Shown here: positions 1 to 8,151 of the stretch, piece by piece
How positions within the stretch are numbered: position 1 is the stretch's first letter
How the letters are laid out: every line of letters begins with the position of its first letter
DNA from: Nocardioides sp. NBC_00368
GTDB lineage: Bacteria > Actinomycetota > Actinomycetes > Propionibacteriales > Nocardioidaceae
NCBI RefSeq assembly: GCF_036090055.1
Contig: NZ_CP107970.1
Coordinates: forward strand, 312,501-376,500
Direction: 5' to 3'
DNA: 64,000 nt
Position numbers and translations under genes: made by a program
Notes under the pieces: generated by a model
What the model was told of the DNA's origin: nothing
What the model saw: the letters and a program-made list of their open reading frames with translations, nothing else
Databases searched by the model: none

Positions 1-246
1 CCCTGTGGCCAGCCGTACGGCGGCCTCCGCGCCCCAACGATCGCGCGTCAGGAGACCGGTGAGGCTGTCGCGGTGCGAAGCCTCGACCTGCGCGATGAGC
101 TTGCCGACCTCGGCTTGGAACTCGAGAGTCCGTTCTCTCGCCTCGTTCATCTTGCGGGTCTCGAGGTGTCGGCGCTGCCTCTGCCAGAGTCCGTAGCCGA
201 TTGCGCCGGCGGTTGCTGCGAGCAAGGCGATCGGGAGCCTTGCCAT
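1..246 (-). CDS. Diguanylate cyclase (GGDEF), N-terminal part, cut by window edge
   Basis: Read from ATG at 246 towards the left edge, 82 codons are in the window. Residues 3-21 form one hydrophobic segment, a charged and probably coiled-coil stretch follows (about 22-58), and DSLTGLL at 60-66 followed by TRDRWG is the typical opening of a GGDEF domain (consensus D-LTGL-NR). The catalytic GGDEF loop lies outside the window, so activity cannot be judged. A GAGGG box sits about 10 nt upstream of the ATG. The family makes cyclic di-GMP; a short membrane-anchored form is inferred. The gene runs away from the neighbouring operon, which also runs leftward but ends at 428. Confidence 0.72.
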   Translation of the reverse strand, partial: MARLPIALLAATAGAIGYGLWQRQRRHLETRKMNEARERTLEFQAEVGKLIAQVEASHRDSLTGLLTRDRWGAEAAVRLATG

Positions 247-427
247 CGGGCATCATCCCTCGCGCGTGTCGTTGTCAGGACCGACTGGAAGGGACACTCG
301 ACCACCCGCCAGCGGCGTCGCAGCGTACCGATGAGATCGCTGTGGTTGGCGTCCTTCTGACCGGACGGCAGCACGGTTTACGACGACGTTGGAGCATGGT
401 TTCGGTGCCGTTGCCGTCGTGTTGGCG

Positions 428-2044
428 TCATGAGTCGACGGGGGTTGCAGCACCACCCCGGAACCTTGCGGTCGAAGCCGTCGCGCTCGTCCGCGCCAGC
501 TCACGCTTGAGGATCTTGCCGGTGGCGGTCATCGGCAGACTGCGAACGAACTCGACGAGGCGCGGGTACTTGTAGGAGGCCATCTGGGTCTTGGCCCAGG
601 AGACGAGGTCGGCTGCGGTGAGGGTGGAACCCGGCTGAAGGATCACGAATGCCTTGATCTCCTCGCCGTGGCTCTCGTGCGGTACGCCGATGACCGCGGC
701 CAGGCCGACGTCCGGGTGCGTCACGAGGATCTCTTCGACCTCGCGGGGATAGACGTTGAACCCGCCCCTGATGATGAGGTCCTTGGACCGGTCGACGATG
801 TAGTAGAAGCCGTCCTCGTCGCGTCGGGCGAGGTCGCCGGTGCGGAACCAGCCGTCCTGATCGATCACCTCGGCGGTCGCCTTCTCGCGCTGGTGGTATC
901 CCTTCATCACGTTGTGACCCTTGATCGCGATCTCGCCGATCGCATCCGGGGTCCACTCGATCTCCGCCCAGGTGGCCGGGTCGATCAGCTTCATCGAGAC
1001 GCCGGGGATCGGCTTGCCGATGGAGCCGGGGCGCGGCGCCTCGCCGTACGGTGCGAACGACGCCACCGGGGACGTCTCGGACAGGCCGTACCCCTCTGCG
1101 ACCGTCACGCCGAGCCGCTTCTCGACCTCGCGGTGGATCTCGACCGGAAGCGCGGCGCCTCCGGAGACAGCCATGCGGAGGTTCTTCGCCAGGGTCTTCA
1201 CCTCGGTGCCGCTGTCGAGGGCTCCGAGCAACCCCCAGTACATCGTCGGCACTCCTGCGAAGACGGTCACCGACTCCCTCAGCATCGTCTCGATCACGGG
1301 AGCCGGCTCGAACCGGGGCAGCATCACGACGGTTCCGCCGAAGGCGAAGCCACCGTTCTGGATGACCGTCTGGCCGAAGGAGTGGAACAGCGGCAGTACG
1401 CACAGGTAGGTGTCCGGCCGGGTCACGTCGCAGCCGAACAGATCCTTGCTCGCCAGCGCGTTGTCACGCATGTTGCGGTGCCGCAGCTCGGCACCCTTCG
1501 GCTGCCCGGTCGTTCCGGAGGTGTAGAGGATCACGGCGGTGTCGTCCTCGTCCGTGGCCACTGTCTCGAAGGCGGTCGGCCGGCCGGCCACGGCCTGGGC
1601 GAAGGTGTCCGCGATCGGCGAGGACGCGGCCGGGTCGGCGGTGATGACGAAGAGCTCCCGACAGGCGTCGACCTGATCGAAACCGGCCTTGGCCTCGCTG
1701 CCGATGGGCAGCTCCGCGGTGCCCTCGAAGGCGAACAACGCCTTCGCGTCGGAGTCGTCGAGGTGGTAGGCGACCTCGCGTGCCTTGAGCAGTACGTTCA
1801 GCGGGACGACCACGGCGCCGGACTTGAGGATGCCGTAGTAGACGATCGAGAAGTACGGCAGGTTCGGACACATCAGGGCGACCTTGTCGCCGGGCTCGAC
1901 CCCGCGTTCCACGAGCAGGTTCGCGACCTGGTTGGCCGCGGCGTCCACCTGGCTGTACGTCAGGCGCGTGGCGCCCAGGACCAGGGCGTCGCGGTCGGGA
2001 TACGTGCGGGCCGATTCCTCGAGCAGGATCGACAGATTCAGCAT
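428..2044 (-). CDS. Acyl-CoA synthetase (AMP-forming, fatty-acid/carboxylic-acid CoA ligase)
   Basis: A 538-residue member of the ANL superfamily that activates a carboxylic acid to its CoA thioester through an acyl-adenylate. Visible motifs in order are the phosphate-binding loop YTSGTTGQPKG (174-184), EGYGLSE, the TGD motif, RGGFNVYP at the domain hinge, and TATGKILKR near the C terminus, which carries the adenylation lysine. Length is normal for the family. AGGAAG lies just upstream of the ATG. It is the last gene of the seven-gene leftward operon that starts with the permease at 9594, with a 56-bp gap after the SDR gene. In context it probably activates the acid product of the pathway for beta-oxidation; the substrate is unknown. 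Confidence 0.93.
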   Translation of the reverse strand: MLNLSILLEESARTYPDRDALVLGATRLTYSQVDAAANQVANLLVERGVEPGDKVALMCPNLPYFSIVYYGILKSGAVVVPLNVLLKAREVAYHLDDSDAKALFAFEGTAELPIGSEAKAGFDQVDACRELFVITADPAASSPIADTFAQAVAGRPTAFETVATDEDDTAVILYTSGTTGQPKGAELRHRNMRDNALASKDLFGCDVTRPDTYLCVLPLFHSFGQTVIQNGGFAFGGTVVMLPRFEPAPVIETMLRESVTVFAGVPTMYWGLLGALDSGTEVKTLAKNLRMAVSGGAALPVEIHREVEKRLGVTVAEGYGLSETSPVASFAPYGEAPRPGSIGKPIPGVSMKLIDPATWAEIEWTPDAIGEIAIKGHNVMKGYHQREKATAEVIDQDGWFRTGDLARRDEDGFYYIVDRSKDLIIRGGFNVYPREVEEILVTHPDVGLAAVIGVPHESHGEEIKAFVILQPGSTLTAADLVSWAKTQMASYKYPRLVEFVRSLPMTATGKILKRELARTSATASTARFRGGAATPVDS

Positions 2045-2100
2045 GGTGACTTCCTAGGTGGCTTCGGGTGGGTGACGGGGGCGATGCTGGGCGGCGCGAG

Positions 2101-2925
2101 TCAGTGCGGCCGGTCGACGAAGATGTCGTACTCGAGGTCGCCGGTCCCGCCGTAGGGCGAGAGGTCGGTGACTCCGGCGTCGCGGAGCACCTCGACGTCG
2201 AGGAACGTGTTGCCCGAGCACTCGCCGGCCCGCCGCTCGAGGATCGCCATGGCGGCATCCGCCACGATCTGTGGTGAGCGCGACCGATCCACGGCGGCGT
2301 CGCCACCGAGGATGTTGCGCACGGCGTCGGTGGCGATGTAGGTCTCCGGCCACAGGCAGTTGGCGGCTACGCCGTGCTCCGCGAGCTCCGCCGCCCACCC
2401 GAGGGTCAGCAGCGTCATCCCGTACTTGGCCATCGTGTACGCCGGGTGGGCGCCGAGCCAGGCGGGGGAGAGGTTGAGCGGCGGGCTGAGCGAGAGGATG
2501 TGCGGGTCGGTGCCCTTGCGCAGGTACGGCAGTGCCTTGCTGGTCAGCAGATAGGTGCCGCGCAGCTGGATGCCCGTCATCAGGTCGAACCGCTTCATGG
2601 TCAGGGTGTCGGTGCCGTCGACGGCGAGTGCGGAGGCGTTGTTGACCACGATGTCGATGCCGCCGAACCGCTCGACGGTCTTGGCGACGGCCGCTTCGAC
2701 CGATCCCTCATCGCGTACGTCGCCCACGACCGCGAGCGCGCCGCCTCCGGCGGCCTCGATCTCCGCGGCGGCGGTGTGGATGGTGCCCGACAGGCGGGGA
2801 TCGGGGGTGTCGGTCTTGGCCAGCAGGGCCACATCGGCGCCGCGCCGTGCGGCTGCGACGGCGATCGCCAGACCGATGCCACGGCTGCCGCCCGACATGA
2901 GCAGGGTGCGTCCGGCGAGGCTCAT
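2101..2925 (-). CDS. Short-chain dehydrogenase (HSDL2/citronellol-dehydrogenase-like SDR)
   Basis: A 274-residue classical SDR. The nucleotide-binding motif GGSRGIG is at about 12-18, VNNAS follows in mid-protein, and the catalytic Tyr-x3-Lys is seen in YTMAK. The sequence resembles the HSDL2/citronellol dehydrogenase branch, oxidoreductases of aliphatic hydroxyacyl or alcohol substrates; this branch call is by recognition only. I chose the ATG at 2925 because it has AAGGAGA just upstream and overlaps the acyl-CoA dehydrogenase stop as ATGA. A longer in-frame start at 2967 would lie inside the preceding gene. It likely performs a redox step between the dehydrogenase and the CoA ligase of the same operon. 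Confidence 0.9.
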   Translation of the reverse strand: MSLAGRTLLMSGGSRGIGLAIAVAAARRGADVALLAKTDTPDPRLSGTIHTAAAEIEAAGGGALAVVGDVRDEGSVEAAVAKTVERFGGIDIVVNNASALAVDGTDTLTMKRFDLMTGIQLRGTYLLTSKALPYLRKGTDPHILSLSPPLNLSPAWLGAHPAYTMAKYGMTLLTLGWAAELAEHGVAANCLWPETYIATDAVRNILGGDAAVDRSRSPQIVADAAMAILERRAGECSGNTFLDVEVLRDAGVTDLSPYGGTGDLEYDIFVDRPH

Positions 2926-4157
2926 CCGGTGATCTCCTTGCCGAAGATGGTGCGGGCGACGACCCACTTGAGGATCTCGTTGGTGCCCTCGTAGATCTCG
3001 CCGATCTTGCTGTCGCGGTAGATCGCCTCGACCGGTCCCGGTGTCGCGTCAGCGCTGAGCTCGCGGGCGAAGCCGAGGCCCCCGAAGGCCTGGATGGCGT
3101 CGCGGGCCATGTCGACCGCGAGGCGGCTGCCGTAGAACTTGGCCATCGAGGCCTCCGGCTCGGGGAAGATCTCGCCGGCGTCTCGGCGCAGCGCTGCCTT
3201 GAGGTAGAGGGTGCGGGCGTTCTCGATCTCGGTGGCGCGCTCGGCCATCAGGAACTGCCAGTGCTGGTTGGCGCCCAGCTTGCGGCCGAACGCCTCCCGC
3301 GACTTGAGGTGCCCGACGGCGTGGTCGAAGGCCGCCTGTGCCATCCCGACACCGGCCGCGGCGATGCCGATGCGGCCGAGGGTCAGGGTGGCGAGGGCGT
3401 GGCGAAGGCCCTGTCCGGGCGCGCCGCCGAGGAGGTCGTCGTCGGTCAGCTCGACGTCCTCGAACCAGACGTCGGCGGTGAGCTGGCCACGGTTGCCCAT
3501 CTTCTGGTCCGGCTCGCCCACCCGTACGCCGGGCAGCGAGGTGTCGACGATGAACATCGAGAGTCGGTCCTCGGTGCGGGCGAGGGTGACGATGAACCCG
3601 GCGACGGGGGAGTTGGAGATCCAGCGCTTGCGACCGTTGAGCACCCAGGTGTCGCCGTGCCGGACCGCGACGGTCTGCACCGCCTGCGGGCTCAGGTCGG
3701 AGGAGGCGGCGGGCTCGGTGGTCGCGAAGGCGCCGACGAGGCTGCCGTCGGCGACCGGTCGCAGCCACCGCTGCTGCTGATCCGGCGTGCCGTGGGTGAG
3801 CACGTTGCCCGCGAGGATGCAGTGGACGTCGAAGACGGCCGCGATGCTGCTGGAGTGGTAGGCGAGCTCCTCGATCGCCACCGCCGTCGCGGTGACGGGG
3901 TGCTCCAGCCCCTCGCCGCCGACCTCGGCGGAGAAGGGCACCCGGAAGAGGTCGGCGGCGGCGAGGCCGTCGAAGACCTCGCGGGGGAAGCCGTCGACGC
4001 GCTCGTCGCCGTTGGCGATCTGACGTGCGGCCGGCGCCACCACGTCAGCGGCGATCTTCCGCACGCGGTCGCGGACCTCGAGGGTCTCGGAGGGGGAGAG
4101 CAGGTCGCGGTAGAGCCGGTCCGCCTGGCGGACGGGGTTCTGGGTGGTGGGCATCAT
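2922..4157 (-). CDS. Acyl-CoA dehydrogenase family flavoprotein
   Basis: About 411 residues, normal for the FAD-dependent acyl-CoA dehydrogenases that introduce an alpha-beta double bond into acyl-CoA esters. The flavin-binding stretch FATTEPAASSD and WISNSP, the substrate-loop region, and the C-terminal YRDSKIGEIYEGTNEI with the catalytic-base glutamate are all visible. Two adjacent ATG codons (4157 and 4154) could start the protein; a weak GAAAG box precedes both, and 4154 has the better spacing. The stop overlaps the SDR start by four bases, and 40 bp separate it from the amine oxidase upstream. It may act on the acid made by the upstream enzymes or on an isovaleryl-type branched intermediate. 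Confidence 0.92.
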   Translation of the reverse strand: MMPTTQNPVRQADRLYRDLLSPSETLEVRDRVRKIAADVVAPAARQIANGDERVDGFPREVFDGLAAADLFRVPFSAEVGGEGLEHPVTATAVAIEELAYHSSSIAAVFDVHCILAGNVLTHGTPDQQQRWLRPVADGSLVGAFATTEPAASSDLSPQAVQTVAVRHGDTWVLNGRKRWISNSPVAGFIVTLARTEDRLSMFIVDTSLPGVRVGEPDQKMGNRGQLTADVWFEDVELTDDDLLGGAPGQGLRHALATLTLGRIGIAAAGVGMAQAAFDHAVGHLKSREAFGRKLGANQHWQFLMAERATEIENARTLYLKAALRRDAGEIFPEPEASMAKFYGSRLAVDMARDAIQAFGGLGFARELSADATPGPVEAIYRDSKIGEIYEGTNEILKWVVARTIFGKEITG

Positions 4158-4197
4158 CGTCTTTCGGTGTGGTTCGTCGGAGATGGCTGGAGGTCGT

Positions 4198-5553
4198 CTA
4201 GAGGCTCGCCAGCACCTTGTGCGCGGCCTGCTCGCCGGAGGCGGCGGCGTCGGCCAGCGAGGGCATGTCGAGGGCGTAGTCGCCGGCGAGATGGACCGGC
4301 CCGAGGTTCTGCTTGAGGGTCTCGAGCGACGCCCGGCCGCCGGGTCCCCAGAACGGCACGACCCGCGGATGCCGACGGAGGATGCCCGCGTCGACCTTGC
4401 CCTCGAGCTCGGGGTAGACCGCGAGGAGGTCCGCGGTGAACCGCGCGACGATCTCCTCGTCGGTGAGCTCGAAGAGCTTGTCGGCCTCGGCTCCGCCCGC
4501 GAAGCACGCCAGCGCGCCGCCGGGCTTGCGGACGTCCCCGCGGCGTACGGCGGCGGCGTGGTTGAAGATCGCCTGGAACGAGCGACCCGGGGTCGAGACG
4601 GCGAGGAAGTCGTCCCAGCGCTGTGGCTCGCCGTCCTCGTGGGTGAAGAAGCCCACCACCACGTAGCGGCCGTAGTGGATCGACTCGAAGGCTCTCCGGT
4701 ACGCCGCCGGCAGCCCGGGCATGATCTTGACCGCGACGTCCGCGGGCACCGCCACGACCGCCCGGCGCGCCCGCAGGCGGGCGGGCCCGTCCGCGTCCTG
4801 GTAGTCGACGACCACACCGTCACCGGTCCACTCCACGGTGTTCACCGGTGAGCTGAGCCGGATCCTGTCGCCGAGGTCCTCGGCGAGGATGTCGGTCAGC
4901 GTCTGGTTGCCGCCCTCCGGCAGTGTCAGGTTCGGCACCTTCTCCGGGTCGGTGAGCAGGATGCCCATGGAGAAGACGAACTGCCGGGCGGCGGTCTCCT
5001 CGGGCTCGCAGCCCATCCACTGACCCGACCAGGACCGCACCATCTCGCGGGTGAGGTCGGAGGAGACGCCCCGCAGGACGAAGTCCGCGCGCCGGCGGTC
5101 GAGCCTGGCGCGGACGCGGTTGGCCCAGCGGTTGTGCTCGCTCATCTCGAGGAACGGCACGTTCGCCAGGATGCGCGTACCGACCATGGCGAGACCGCAG
5201 CGGTCGGGCCAGGTCATCTTCGACCGGAACATCAGGGCGAAGGGGTTGGAGGTGTCGACCTGCTTGCCGCCCAGGTGCAGGGCGACCGACTTGCCCTCCA
5301 GGGTCCCGAGCGGGACCCGGTGCCGGTGGAGGGCTTCGATCAGCGGACCTGTGCCCTCGGTGAACTGGGTGCCGACGTTGATCCAGTAGTCGCCCTTGCG
5401 GACGGTGTCGACGCGGCCGCCCGCACGGTCGGACGCCTCGAGGACGACGACGTCATGGTCGGCGAGCGTGGTCGCGGCCATCAGGCCGGCGATGCCGGCG
5501 CCGATCACGACGACCTCATGGGTCTCCTCGCGGAGCTCAGGTGATGCGGACAT
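4198..5553 (-). CDS. Flavin-dependent monoamine oxidase family protein
   Basis: A 451-residue flavin amine oxidase. An N-terminal dinucleotide fold reads VVVIGAGIAGLMAATTL (GAGIAG at about 18-23) followed by LEASDRAGGR, the hallmark of this family, and the C terminus ends with AGDYALDMPSLADAAASG, the second FAD-contact region. The family oxidises primary or secondary amines to imines, which hydrolyse to ketone or aldehyde plus ammonia. I took ATG 5553, which follows the esterase stop by four bases, rather than upstream in-frame starts inside the esterase gene. In this operon it would feed a carbonyl compound to the Baeyer-Villiger-type enzyme. Protoporphyrinogen-oxidase-like or desaturase members share the fold, so the amine substrate is an inference from context. 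Confidence 0.85.
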   Translation of the reverse strand: MSASPELREETHEVVVIGAGIAGLMAATTLADHDVVVLEASDRAGGRVDTVRKGDYWINVGTQFTEGTGPLIEALHRHRVPLGTLEGKSVALHLGGKQVDTSNPFALMFRSKMTWPDRCGLAMVGTRILANVPFLEMSEHNRWANRVRARLDRRRADFVLRGVSSDLTREMVRSWSGQWMGCEPEETAARQFVFSMGILLTDPEKVPNLTLPEGGNQTLTDILAEDLGDRIRLSSPVNTVEWTGDGVVVDYQDADGPARLRARRAVVAVPADVAVKIMPGLPAAYRRAFESIHYGRYVVVGFFTHEDGEPQRWDDFLAVSTPGRSFQAIFNHAAAVRRGDVRKPGGALACFAGGAEADKLFELTDEEIVARFTADLLAVYPELEGKVDAGILRRHPRVVPFWGPGGRASLETLKQNLGPVHLAGDYALDMPSLADAAASGEQAAHKVLASL

Positions 5554-5557
5554 GTCG

Positions 5558-6619
5558 TCAGCTCGCTTTCGTAGCGGTGTGTTCGGCGCGGTCGAGCGCC
5601 GCCGCGACCGAGGCGACGAGTCGCTCGGTTGCCTTCCGGCAGGTCGGGCTGACCGCGGTGTAGGAGATGTAGCCGTGCACCAGACCGGCCTCGCGCGTGA
5701 CCTCGACCGGTACGCCGGCCTCGAGCAGCGCGGTCGCATATGCCGTTCCGTCGTCGTGGAGCGGGTCGAACCCGGCCAGGTTGACGATCGCTGGCGGAAG
5801 CCCGGCCAGGCTGGCGGCCCGGTACGGCGAGACCCGCGGGTCCGCAGGGTCGGTCCCCTCCGGCAGGTAGTTCTGGACGAACCAGGCGACCTGCTTGGCA
5901 GACAGGGCGGGCGATCCGGCGAACTCGTCCTGCGAGGGTCGGTGCTCCACCAGGTCTGTCACCGGCTGGATGAGCACCTGGGCCATGGGCTGCACCGTCT
6001 CGCCGCGCACCTGCTGGCACAGGACGGCGGCGATGTTGCCACCGGCGCTCTCACCGGCGACGACGATGCGGTGCGGGTCCACGCCCCAGGCCGCAGCGTG
6101 CTCGACGACGTGGCGCCAGGCCACGACCGCGTCGTCCTGCGCGGCCGGGAACGGGGCGTCCGGCGCCAGGCGGTACTCGACCGACACGACGTCGGCCCCG
6201 GTGCCGTGCGCCAGCATGCGCGCCGGCGCGGTGTAGCTCGCGCGGCTGCCGATCACGAAGCCACCACCGTGGAAGAAGAGGATCAGCCCTCGCGACGGGG
6301 TGCCGTTGCTGTAGCGGGTGAGCTGGACCTCGTCCGAGACCGCGATCTCCTCCTCGACGGCGCAGGGCTCGATACGGGACGCGAAGAGCATCAGGTCGCG
6401 CTCCGTCGTGGCCCGGGCCTCGGCGGGAGGAAGGTCGCTGTAGTCCGGCCCGGACTCGCCGAGCTTCATCAACAGGGCGACGTCGGGCGCCATGCTGTCG
6501 CCCGACGTGTTGATCGCCGGTCGCGCCAGCATCCGCTGCAGGCTCGCGGGCAGACGGCTCAGGAAGACGAGGAAGGCTCTCTGGAAGCGCTGGCTCGACG
6601 TGAAGTGTTCTGCGCTCAT
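5558..6619 (-). CDS. Alpha/beta hydrolase, HSL-type esterase
   Basis: A 353-residue hormone-sensitive-lipase family esterase. The oxyanion motif HGGG is at 117-120, the nucleophile elbow GESAGG at 189-194 (Ser191), and the C-terminal FDPLHDDG and LVHGYI supply the Asp and His of the triad. The ATG at 6619 overlaps the stop of the upstream monooxygenase (ATGA). Pairing of an esterase directly behind a Baeyer-Villiger-type monooxygenase is a recurrent arrangement, with the esterase opening the ester or lactone that the oxygenase makes. The same role is inferred here. Substrate size is unknown; residues 1-60 form an N-terminal cap region. Confidence 0.92.
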   Translation of the reverse strand: MSAEHFTSSQRFQRAFLVFLSRLPASLQRMLARPAINTSGDSMAPDVALLMKLGESGPDYSDLPPAEARATTERDLMLFASRIEPCAVEEEIAVSDEVQLTRYSNGTPSRGLILFFHGGGFVIGSRASYTAPARMLAHGTGADVVSVEYRLAPDAPFPAAQDDAVVAWRHVVEHAAAWGVDPHRIVVAGESAGGNIAAVLCQQVRGETVQPMAQVLIQPVTDLVEHRPSQDEFAGSPALSAKQVAWFVQNYLPEGTDPADPRVSPYRAASLAGLPPAIVNLAGFDPLHDDGTAYATALLEAGVPVEVTREAGLVHGYISYTAVSPTCRKATERLVASVAAALDRAEHTATKAS

Positions 6620-8136
6620 GAGGCCACCTCGACGCTGGTCAGATACGGGGCCGAGGCCTTCTCGGAGAAGTGGATGTCCTCGTGGAGCAGGTTCCCCTTG
6701 AAGAGTCGGTTGTCCTTGACGAAGGTCGTGTGCATCTGCCACGGGAGGCCGGTGCCCTGACGCGGGAGCTCGGCCCGGGCCCGCTGCATGTAACCGGCCG
6801 AGAGGTCGAACAGGCCCTGTGTGGGCATGCCCTCCGGCGCGACGGGCAGGGCGATGTCGTAGCCCTTCTCGTCCATCTCGCGGATCACCTCGATGGCGAG
6901 GCGGGCGACGTTGCGGATGCGCAGGGTCCAGGTCGCCTTCGTGAAGCCGAGCATCATCGCCCAGTTGGGCACGCCGGAGATCAGGGACCCGCGGTAGAGC
7001 ACCCGCTCCGCCATCGTGACCGGGGCGCCGTCCACGGTCGGCTGGATGCCGCCCAGCATCTGCATGACCAGTCCGGTCGCCGTGACGATGATGTCGGCCT
7101 CGAGCTTCTTGCCCGACACCAGCTCGATGCCCTCGGGGACGAACCGCTCGATCTGGTCGGTCACGACATCGGCGCTCCCGTCGCGGATCGCCTTGAAGAA
7201 GTCGCCGTCGGGACAAGCGCACAGGCGCTGCTCCCACGGGTTATAAGGCGGCGCGAAGTGGGTGTCGACGTCGAATCCCTTCGGCAGCTCCTTGGCGGTC
7301 ATGCTGCGCAGGAGCTTGCGTCCGAATCGCGGGTACCTGACGAGCACCGTCACGAGGAGGTGGTCGCGCCAGATGTTCTTGAAGCGGGTGAGGGCGTAGC
7401 CGACCTTGTTGCCGAAGACCTTCAAGAGCCACTGGGCGATCTTGTCCACCTTGGGCATCGAGGCGACGTAGCTCGGGGTGCGCTGCAGCATGGTGACGTG
7501 GGCGGCTGCGCCATCACCGGTCAGCATCGCGGGCAGCATCGTCACGGCGGTCGCGCCGCTGCCGATGATCACCACGCGCTTGCCGCTGTAGTCGTAGTCC
7601 TCGGGCCAGTGCTGCGGGTGGAGGATGTCGCCCCGGAAGTCATCGCGGCCCTCGAACCGCGGCTCGAAGCCCTCGTCGTGGTTGTAGTAGCCCGTGCCGC
7701 TGAAGACGAACTTGGTCCGCACGACCTTCCCGGACTCATTGCCCGCGTCGTCGGTCACGGTCACGTGCAGGGTCCACTCCGCGTCCTCGCTGGACCAGTC
7801 GGCGGCCGTCACCTTGTGACCGAGGCGAAGGATCTTGTCGAGGCCGAACTCGTCGACCGTCTCCTCCATGTACTCACGGATCAGGTCGCCCCCGGCGATC
7901 GCCTCCTTGTGCAGCCACGGCTTGAAGTCGTAGCCGTAGGTGTGCACCGAGTCGTCCGAGCGGATGCCCGGATACCGGAAGAGGTCCCAGGTGCCGCCGA
8001 CCGAGGCGCGGGCCTCGAGCAGGAGGAAGTCCTTGTCGGGAAAGGCCTCGGTCAGGTGCTTGGCCACGCCGATGCCGGAGAGGCCGGCGCCGATGACGAC
8101 GATGTCGGCGTACTCCGTCGCGATGGTCTGGTTCAT
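6616..8136 (-). CDS. FAD-dependent Baeyer-Villiger-type monooxygenase
   Basis: A 506-residue class B flavoprotein monooxygenase. The FAD Rossmann motif GAGLSGIG is at 16-23, the Baeyer-Villiger fingerprint FxGxxxHxxxW is visible at 167-177 (F-R-G, then H, then W), and the NADPH-binding GSGATA is at 192-197. The overall look is that of the EthA-like branch. Family members insert an oxygen next to a ketone carbonyl to give an ester or lactone, or oxygenate N or S. GAAGGAAG precedes the ATG. It lies second in the operon, 15 bp after the permease, directly before an esterase and an amine oxidase; this order suggests amine to ketone to ester to acid plus alcohol. Confidence 0.92.
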   Translation of the reverse strand: MNQTIATEYADIVVIGAGLSGIGVAKHLTEAFPDKDFLLLEARASVGGTWDLFRYPGIRSDDSVHTYGYDFKPWLHKEAIAGGDLIREYMEETVDEFGLDKILRLGHKVTAADWSSEDAEWTLHVTVTDDAGNESGKVVRTKFVFSGTGYYNHDEGFEPRFEGRDDFRGDILHPQHWPEDYDYSGKRVVIIGSGATAVTMLPAMLTGDGAAAHVTMLQRTPSYVASMPKVDKIAQWLLKVFGNKVGYALTRFKNIWRDHLLVTVLVRYPRFGRKLLRSMTAKELPKGFDVDTHFAPPYNPWEQRLCACPDGDFFKAIRDGSADVVTDQIERFVPEGIELVSGKKLEADIIVTATGLVMQMLGGIQPTVDGAPVTMAERVLYRGSLISGVPNWAMMLGFTKATWTLRIRNVARLAIEVIREMDEKGYDIALPVAPEGMPTQGLFDLSAGYMQRARAELPRQGTGLPWQMHTTFVKDNRLFKGNLLHEDIHFSEKASAPYLTSVEVAS

Positions 8137-8151
8137 TGCTGCACTTCCTTC

